Part shown: piece after piece, positions 56,837 to 64,000 of the stretch
Layout of the letters: each line of letters begins with the position of its first letter
Position numbering within the stretch: position 1 is the stretch's first letter
Assembly (NCBI GenBank): GCA_029204225.1
Contig: CM055109.1
Span: 38,042,991 to 38,106,990, forward strand
Source of the DNA: Diphasiastrum complanatum
Lineage: Eukaryota > Streptophyta > Lycopodiopsida > Lycopodiales > Lycopodiaceae
Reading direction: 5' to 3'
DNA: 64,000 nt
Position numbers and translations under genes: made by a program
Notes under the pieces: generated by a model
Database searches by the model: none
What the model was told of the DNA's origin: nothing
The model's input: only the letters and a program-made list of their open reading frames with translations

Positions 56837-56882
<46 letters not shown>
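56828..56882. repeat. GA microsatellite, impure
   Basis: About 50 bp of GA with A interruptions followed by purine-rich DNA to about 56955. Confidence 0.9.
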
Positions 56883-56956
56883 AGAGAGCAAGAGAAAAGT
56901 AAAGAGAGAAAAGAAAAAAAAAATGAAATGAAATAAAAGAAGAGAAAAAGAAAAAC

Positions 56957-58560
56957 GACATTATCCACCCTTATTCCAAACTCATTTTGAGAGGACAAGC
57001 CACTCACACACCCGTAGGAGGTGAGGGTGAATTCGCCCATTGATCCATAGAGACTTTTTGAAAAAAAACATTTTTTCTACTTTTGTTGCATATCAGATCC
57101 TAGGGACAGAAATCGTCCTACATAAATTATTGTTCGAGTGTAGAACTTGAGAGAAAAGTTAGTACTAAGAGGCTAGATGGTGATTTCCCTCTTCAATTGA
57201 ATCTTAGAAAGCTAGGGCTAATTGTCTATAAAAAGAGTTTGAGTTGTTGTTACCCCACCAACGGTATGGGTATGCTTCCGAAATTAGGGCACTGAAGCCC
57301 TCACTACATATGCACAACACAAAGACATCCACAGTAGACACTATGCCACAAACTGCATTCATGATTCCACCTTTGTCGAGAAATGTCTTTGCATGCCACA
57401 AATTGCATGGTTATGAGAAAGGGCATATCCTTCTAAAGAAGTGGGTGTATTTGCCAATTAGGTCACATGGTGAGTATTTTATTGTAGGGATGAAGGCACC
57501 TTACTAAAAGAAGCTTGAAGAAATGTTGGAAGTTGATCAATAGAGCACCAGGTTAGCATCACCTATCAGAGGATTTTGATTTCAAAGTTGCAGCTACACG
57601 CAATTTATGGTATACCAGCAAAGACTGAAGCAAAGATTCTGGGTCCGCCATATGGGGACCATATTGCCCAATGAAGTCACCAATGATAGTCGATATTTTG
57701 GCATGAAAAATCAGGCTAATATTGATATCGACTTTATGAAACTGTAAAAACCAACATGCAAAACCCAAAAATTAGTGTAACAGTTGGCATAAAAATTGCC
57801 TATAATAATGGGTTCCAATCCATCCTAGATGCGGCTAGAAAATTTTTTTGCAGCCTTAGGTCCATAAAATATTTTGGGCCTTAGAACTGGGCAGTTACGG
57901 AAGTTGAGCTGCGCTAAAATTTCACCATGTACTATGATGATTTCTACTAATATATAAATTGCTAAGTGTGTTTTCAAAAAAACGATTTTGTCGAAGGAGA
58001 CCTAGTCATGAATGCCTGCAAAAAGGCTATTCAAAAACAAAACCAGCAAATACAAATTTTGCTCAAAAAATGGGACCGAAAAATGTTGGGACAGTGCCGA
58101 AATATCACAAAAACCCTAACAAAAAAATACGAGCAAGTTATGGGCATTGAACAGATAATGGGAGTAAATCCAGTAGACCAACAACATAAAATGGCAACGC
58201 AGTAGCCAACCTATGCGGGCTACCAAAGAAATTCAAAAAAAGGCCAAGTGCAAGAAAAATGGAGGCCACCTAAGAAAATATGGGTTGACCCCGGAGGCAC
58301 CACCCAAATTTGGATAGTAAATGGGGAAGGGGCCTTGAAAGCTAGGAAATCCTAAACAAATTCACATCCACATGCTTTTAAAGGCTTGACCAAGACCCAC
58401 CATCAATTCCACCAAAACACATGCTATTCAATGAGGAGCCAACTTGGAGTATCTTCCAAAGAGGAGTGGACACTTGGCATGAAGTGCATGAAGTTTGGCA
58501 AAACATCATCTTGAAGGGGGACCATTGGGGTTTGTGTATGAAAAGGAGTCATCTCCTTGT
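56957..58560 (+). other. unassigned retroelement-like debris
   Basis: Short open pieces without recognised family: CHKLHGYEKGHILLKKW (about 57390-57440) and, at 57966-58205, a Lys/Gln-rich coiled-coil-like piece (CKKAIQKQNQQIQILLKKW) followed by WRPPKKIWVDPGGTTQIW (58260-58320). The latter phrase has the look of a gypsy gag linker. Stops interrupt everything; weak. Confidence 0.3.
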
Positions 58561-59775
58561 ATTGTGATGTAAGTCGCTTGCAAGTTAGATGCTTGAATGT
58601 TAGTTGCTATGCTTGAGGATGGGTTGAGAGCTTGAAGGTGGAGTGGTGATTGCTTGTGGTGTGTTTGTCTTACTAGTATGCATGCAATTGCTTGAGTGAT
58701 TCTAAGTGAGTTCTATGTTGTTGTTGTGAGAATGTTAGTGGTTTTGCTCAATGTTCATTGGGAGGATAGTTGGGAAGTTGGAAGTTGATTACCACTCTTG
58801 TCTAATGTTTGCTTCTTGTAATTGCTTGTGTGTTAGGAAAAGCTAGAGAGTTTAATAATTTGTGAATGTGGATTGTTGTGTCTTGTTTTGTGGAGTTAGT
58901 TGTTGATGCATAGTGGAGTGATGCTTGTTGTTGTCGAGAAAATATGAGTGAAATGAATCCTTAGAGGATTCAGATCGATAGGTCGAACAATTGGATCGGA
59001 ACGATCCTACTACTACGCAAAGGCAGTGGTCGACTGATTCCCTCAGTACATGCACCACTACAACAGTAGGTGAACACAAAGCAGAGCTTAATTGCATTTA
59101 TGTGAAAGCTAAAGAGCAGACAATCAGACAAATCAATTAGAGAGTCAGACAAAAAATGGAAAGCATGCAACACTGATAAAATCTAAACGCAAAACAAGAC
59201 AATAATTTATTTAGATTGAATATATAGAAATACAAGTCAGATGATGTTGGTGAGCACAAAACAATAGGGGATGCAACCGCATGCTCACAAAGCTAACTAC
59301 GATCTGTAACAGCTATGAGCTTATTCTGACAATAAGTCTAAGAAAGAAGAATCAATGCTTGAAAGCATCTACTATGTCTATCTCTAATAAGATGTTGTCT
59401 CGGCGTCTATGAGTGCTTGAGCATACATGGAATCAGCCTATCTTGTCTGGCATTAGCATTGGCATGATTAATTGATTACAATGATCAACTATATACAATT
59501 TACATTTGTGCAGATGTATGTACAAAAAGTTGGTGTGGAGCCTTTGCGCCGTCTGGAGTAGATTGTGGCTACTGCTGTCATTGTCCAGATAGTTACATAG
59601 TACATGAAGTGGGCATGAGAAGGCTTCGATTATTCGGAGTCAACGAGCGTGGTGCTGCCGATAGAGTCAATGGAGTCAGGAATGGTCTTTGACGATAGTC
59701 GGTTGGAGTCGACAACTCGGACTCCTCGATAAGTTGTTGGCCAACTCTGACAAGTCGGGTAACTTCGACAAGTAC
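58561..59775. other. unassigned non-coding stretch
   Basis: GTT/TTG-rich DNA to about 58930 and AT-rich DNA beyond; no coding similarity. TCGAC/GTCGA words cluster at 59630-59780. Confidence 0.45.
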
Positions 59776-59990
59776 TCCTAGAGTGAAATCTAGGGTTGGT
59801 CGATAAGACAATAGCAATCTGATTATCACAAAACATAATTGTAGGAGTACACTGATTCAGATTAATATCTCACAGTAAATTTTTGAACCAAATTGCCTCT
59901 TTAATAGTTTGAGAAGCAATAATGTATTCTGCTTCTATGGATGAGAGAGCAATAGAGGTTTGCTTACGACTGTTCTAGGATGAAGGACAA
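59776..59990 (-). pseudogene. copia RNase H fragment P
   Basis: Minus strand reads NSRKQTSIALSSIEAEYI, IKEAIWFKNLL, stop, DINLNQ and FCDNQIAIVLSTNPRFHSRS: the core of copia RNase H with catalytic Glu and Asp. The pol C terminus is missing; it joins unrelated DNA at 59775. Only about 70 codons remain. Confidence 0.88.
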
Positions 59991-60547
59991 CCCATCAATT
60001 TGGTGGTTCTCTTCCATGTTTGATCCAAATCTAGAGCTTGATAGCTAGTTTCAAAGCTTTTTGATCTAGTTTGTGTAGCAATTGATTTCATAGAGATTGG
60101 ACCTCCCAATCAAAAGTTATATTCAATTGAATCAAGGTGGGTAGGACAATCGACATGGTTGGACACATTTACTTTTGACTCTATCATGCTTGTTTGATCA
60201 AAAATCTCAATTCTAGGCTTGCCAATCTCATTTTCTTGAGATCTAGTCATCATTTTGAGGTCATAGCCACTTTCTTTCATACAATTGGCTAGTATTTAAG
60301 TGATTTGTGGATTCTTGGAGTGTTTCACACATGCCAAAGATAGCTTGTTGACCCAAACTTAGCCCATACTTCATCAATTGATGTGAGATTGATCTAGATC
60401 AAGAGATATTGGAAAAGCTAGTGAGGTCCATCTCACACTTTGTTGCAAGATCTTGCATAGAAGTTGGTAATACATCATTATTGGATCCTATAGTGAGAGA
60501 GAAAGCAACATTTTCTTGTCCAATTCACAAGGAGTCTTCACTATTAC
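59991..60547. other. flank between P and L gag
   Basis: Mostly non-coding. The minus strand reads as a long near-open stretch upstream of P (about 60310-60000, two stops) with no known motif; alternatively it is leader of L on the plus strand. Confidence 0.35.
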
Positions 60548-61111
60548 ATGGCATCTATGGTTTCCTATATATTGGAATCTAGTGAAAGGCTATCCACCTC
60601 CAATTATTCTATTTGGAAGTTGAGGATGGAGTCAATTCTAACACTCCAAGATGTGATGGAAATTGTACTTGGGACTGAGGACCTCAAGTCCTTCAAGAAG
60701 TACAAAAGTATAATAAGAGAGCTAGGGTGGTTCTCCATTATATCAAAATGAATGTCTCCAATGAGATTTTGAGGGAGATTGGTGCTTGCACAACGGCCAA
60801 GGATGCTTGGGATACTCTCAAAGCAATCTATGAGGCCAAGAATACCTCAAGACTCCTCACTCTTAGAAACCAAATCTTCCAAAGTTCTCAAAAGAGCGAT
60901 GAGAGTGCCACTAATCATGTGTTGAGAGTGAAAGATACTCATAGGGAGCTTGCTTGCATTGGAAGATCTATAGATCAAAGTGAGCTAGTCCAAGTCATAC
61001 TTAATGGCTTGAGAGATGAGTATGAGAACCTTGTCCAATCCTATGCCATCAAGGAGGATCTACCTACTTTGGAGACTTTGCAAGGAGTGCTTATGGTTGA
61101 AGTTGGAGGCG
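60548..61111 (+). pseudogene. copia L gag fragment
   Basis: MASMVSYILESSERLSTSNYSIWKLRMESIL from 60548, frame shift near 60725, then VLHYIKMNVSNEILREIGACTTAKDAWDTLKAIYEAKNTSRLLTLRNQIFQSS, NHVLRVKDTHRELACIGRS and LPTLETLQGVLM. It is close to gag of B, C, D and E. It ends abruptly at 61111 where a minus-strand leader begins; no knuckle or pol. Confidence 0.9.
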
Positions 61112-61672
61112 GCAAAAGTTATGGTTCTTTGAATTTCACACGTGTGAAATATTCCAAAAAAGTCAAATTGACTCAAATACAATCTATTTGTATGAAACAA
61201 TTTGCCTAGAAACTATAATTTTGTCTAAATCATGTATAGATGAGATTGTGTAGCTTCTGGATGACTTTTGTGATCATTCAAGCAATAAATGACATGTACA
61301 CATGGTTTGCCACAGGTCTAGGCGCCCTACCTATGACTCTTCAAAAGCTTATAACTTCTGATTGGCTTATCCAACTGTCATGATTCAAATTGCATCAGAT
61401 TCTACACATTTCTAGCTTTTTAGTGGGCTAATTTGCTTGAAATTTGGATCTGAGGTGAGAGAGAACCGCCAATACGAAAATGGGCGAATTTCACATGTGC
61501 CAGCACCTAAAATTCCGTACAGTACCTGATCTGGCCCATTCAATGTGGTTTGTAGTTAGAATCACAAGAAAACTGCAAACTAGCTAGAAGGTGGAATCTA
61601 GACAATTCCTAGCTTGAAATCTGATCAAATCTGCAAACTTTTTGATTAGATTTGCTTGTAAAACTTAGGTAG
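61112..61672 (-). other. leader of copia M
   Basis: Non-coding DNA between the L junction and the primer site of M; contains an exact TTCACACGTGTGAA at 61135-61148. Confidence 0.5.
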
Positions 61673-61684
61673 GCTCTGATACCA
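61673..61684 (-). promoter_or_regulatory. primer-binding site of copia M (tRNA-iMet)
   Basis: Exact complement of TGGTATCAGAGC next to an LTR ending in CA. Confidence 0.9.
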
Positions 61685-62265
61685 TGCTGAATTCACACAT
61701 GTGGGATGCCCAACACATGTATTTTGGATCTCCTAAGCACAATAACACCATAAAGATCAGACTAGCATTGGTTGTCAATAGGAAAGCTGGTCATACAAGC
61801 AATATTATTGTGTTACAAGCAAAATCTGTCAACAAAATATAAGACAAAGCATCATAAATGCCTCTACTCGGCTAGAGAGAGAAAATAGAAAGTACAAAAC
61901 TCGTGGAGAGAGAGAGGGCACAAAGAGCTTGTCTCCAAATTTGCATTACACACAAATTTCATCATTTCTCAATGAGAGTACATCACATATATATAGATCC
62001 ATGGACTCTTCTCCTACTTTGAGTTGAATTGGAGTTGTGGATCCACCTCTCAAGCTATCTAGACTTATCCAAGCCACCTCACTATGTCTAATTGTGCCAC
62101 ATAGTCTTTTCATGCATTAAATGTGGCATGTAAAGTTCAAATGACAATTCCTATGGTAGCTCGAGTTTCTACTTCTACCTAGAATATTTTATTCTAAGAT
62201 GGGTCTTTACTAAGCCAAAAGAGCTCAATTCATCTTTGGCATTTTTAGGACCCATACTCACAACA
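61685..62265 (-). mobile_element. LTR of copia M
   Basis: 581 bp, in minus orientation TGTTGTGAGT...GAATTCAGCA (TG...CA). TATATATAG-like box near 61992 on the plus strand side. No coding part of M remains in the window. Confidence 0.65.
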
Positions 62266-63145
62266 TTAGATAGATTTTTCAATATTTTGACAAAAACAAC
62301 AAGCAAATCACAACAAGAGCATAAGCAAGATTGATTAGCAAATGAGGATGCTTGAGCTCACAAAATAGTAGAGTCTCCTCCTCTCTATTAAGCATGGGAA
62401 TGGATTACAAATGGTGCCTTTTTATCTTTAGGGTGGCCCTTTCCCCTTGCTTCCTATTGGCTACTTGCAAAGGATGGGATTGTAATCCACAAAAAACACA
62501 AATGAATCTATGGTATAGGAAGAAACACACCCCACCTACCACCATTTGACTTTTGACTAATCCCAAAAAACTTAATAACTTAACTTAAGCTTAACTTTGG
62601 CCTTCTAATATTATTTTAATTATATGGCCCAAAGTCAAGTTTATTGCCAAAATTATTTATTTACAAGTGCTTGCCATGGACTTATACACGGAAGATGCCA
62701 CGACCCTCGCAACTATTTTTGGCTAATTTATTTATTTACAGTCACACCCTCAATAGCCAATTTTTTTTTTTTTGACTCGCACTGACTTGCCATTTCAAAT
62801 ATTCTATTATTTTCAATTTCTTCTCTTTTTCTCCTGACTCGTGTCCCGACTCGCCAATTTTAATTTCTCGCTCATTTTTTAATTTCTCGTCTTTTTTCTT
62901 GACTCGCCATCCCTGACTTGCACTCTGACTCGATGCTGACTCGTGCGTTGATCACGCAGTTGACTCGCTGTTGACTCATCTTTTTGACTCGTGTTGCTGA
63001 CTCGTGTATTTGATTAATAATAAACATTGAAGTAGTAGCATAAAAAGGGTGGCACACCATGTGCTATCTTTTTGTTGAATGATGGCAAGAAAAAAACTCG
63101 CAAAATGCAAGGCTCGGTTTAAACTTATGAAACTCATACTTACTT
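62266..63145. other. unassigned DNA with TGACTCG-rich stretch
   Basis: No gene recognised. 62770-63010 holds about ten copies of TGACTCG or near matches; 63045-63110 resembles 9585-9680 (GGCACACCA, AAAACTCGC, AAAATGC words). Confidence 0.5.
62770..63010. repeat. cluster of TGACTCG words
   Basis: Irregularly spaced TGACTCG/TGACTTG words, mostly 10-25 bp apart; not a strict tandem repeat. Confidence 0.65.
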
Positions 63146-63149
63146 ATCA

Positions 63150-64000
63150 ATACTTCAAAGAGCAAGGGTGGTGCTACTTGCTTTGTAACTTTCATTGATG
63201 ATTTCACTAGATTTACTTGGGTATATCTTCTAGCTTCAAAATCTATGGTGTTTGACTATTTCCTAAAGTTCAAAGCTCTAGTTGAAAAGCAATTTTCTTA
63301 CAAAATCAAAATTCTTAGAAGTGATGGAGGTGGTGAGTAAACTTCCAATAAATTTCATGATTATTGTGAGCTTGAAGGCATTAAAAGGGAGTTTTCCTGT
63401 GCATATACACCATTTCAAAATGGGGTGGCTAAAAGAAAAAATAGAACACTGTGTGAATGTGCCAAACCATCAGAATTGAGGCATCTTTGCCAAAAGACTT
63501 TTGGGGTGAGGCTATCAATTGTTCAAACTATCTTTGCAATAGACTCCCTCATGTTGCACTTGGAGGAAAGTCACCATATGAAGCACTCTATTTGAAGAAA
63601 CCTAAGGTTGATCACCTTAGAGTATTTGGATGCATATGCTTTGTCCATATTCCCTTGGAAATGAGAAAGAAAGATGATCCTTGTGCAAGCAAAGGAGTAA
63701 TGGTTGGATATTCATCCAACAAGAAAACCTATCGAATCTACATGCTCTCTTTTCATGAAGAAGAAAAGTCCAATCTTGGAGGGGCCGAGATCAAGCAACC
63801 TCAAAATCTATCACCTATTGTTATTGAGGACAATCAACATATGGAGGAGTCGAGATTTGAAGATGGAAGTCCTCGGATTTTCACTCCTAGAAGATCCATG
63901 AGGGAGAGATCCGAGCCCAAGAGGCTCACTTATGATGGCAAAGGAAAACAAGTGGATCTTGATTCCACTTATGCTTATTTTGTTTCTCATGAGGAGCCCA
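63150..64000 (+). pseudogene. copia R integrase and linker (runs off right edge)
   Basis: Starts inside the integrase core: [28 protein letters not shown] followed by a stop (TAA at 63339), CAYTPFQNGVAKRKNRTLCECA where the catalytic Glu is Lys, a frame shift near 63465, LPKDFWGEAINCSNYLCNRLP, KSPYEALYLKKPKVDHLRVFGC, KGVMVGYSSNKKTYRIY and linker TPRRSMRERSEPKRLTYDGKGKQ. Inactive by three separate changes. The 5' part is absent, and RT would lie beyond the window. Confidence 0.92.

Overview
This is repeat-rich nuclear DNA from a land plant with a large genome. Nearly every recognisable coding stretch belongs to a transposable element: Ty1/copia LTR retrotransposons primed by initiator-Met tRNA (the TGGTATCAGAGC binding site is seen nine times), Ty3/gypsy elements primed by Asp tRNA, and a Mutator-like DNA transposon with introns and a SWIM zinc finger. 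I found no convincing host gene, tRNA, rRNA or CRISPR array. The species cannot be named from the sequence.

Family letters used here are my own labels. Left part (1-11640): copia F1 (minus, runs off the left edge, LTR 1464-2230), a long TG/AG microsatellite, a short block Q1, a broken copia F2, and a decayed Mutator-like transposase G1 (about 5190-9150). These are followed by a leader and LTR of copia K and the beginning of a gypsy LTR (J). Copia A1 (11641-16894, minus, with both LTRs and a GCAGG target duplication) sits inside the 5' LTR of gypsy J. J continues to 21861 with a 167-bp AG repeat in its LTR, an Asp-tRNA primer site, a gag that has swallowed a piece of reverse transcriptase, a solo B LTR (19821-20475, TTCTA duplication), further CCHC knuckles and a protease. 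An internally deleted copia E (minus) cuts J off. Then come copia C, whose polyprotein carries an in-frame 1386-bp tandem duplication, copia D with its integrase deleted, and copia A2 (minus, 5'-truncated).

Middle and right part: a second Mutator-like copy G2 (minus) with its own upstream block Q2, which mirrors Q1/G1 31 kb away; copia F3; small gypsy and F LTR remnants; and an unidentified exon-like stretch (38694-39470). Copia A3 (40156-52543, plus, CACAC duplication) is dead and is interrupted inside integrase by copia B (43595-50025). B is the one element that looks complete: 655-bp LTRs that look identical by eye, primer site, polypurine tract and a single open 1317-codon polyprotein with all catalytic motifs. 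The last 11 kb hold gypsy-like gag debris, LTR/leader pieces of copia N, L and M, an RNase H scrap, a TGACTCG-rich stretch and a copia integrase running off the right edge.

The nesting gives a relative order. A1 LTRs differ at about 20 of 274 positions, A3 LTRs at about 13 of 276, B LTRs at none that I could see, so B is the youngest. Observations most worth a second look: family A LTRs ending in AG...GT instead of TG...CA (supported by target duplications in two copies), the duplicated CCHC-protease-integrase module in C, the reverse-transcriptase segment inside a gypsy gag, and a 14-bp palindrome with a CACGTG core shared by LTRs of unrelated copia families.
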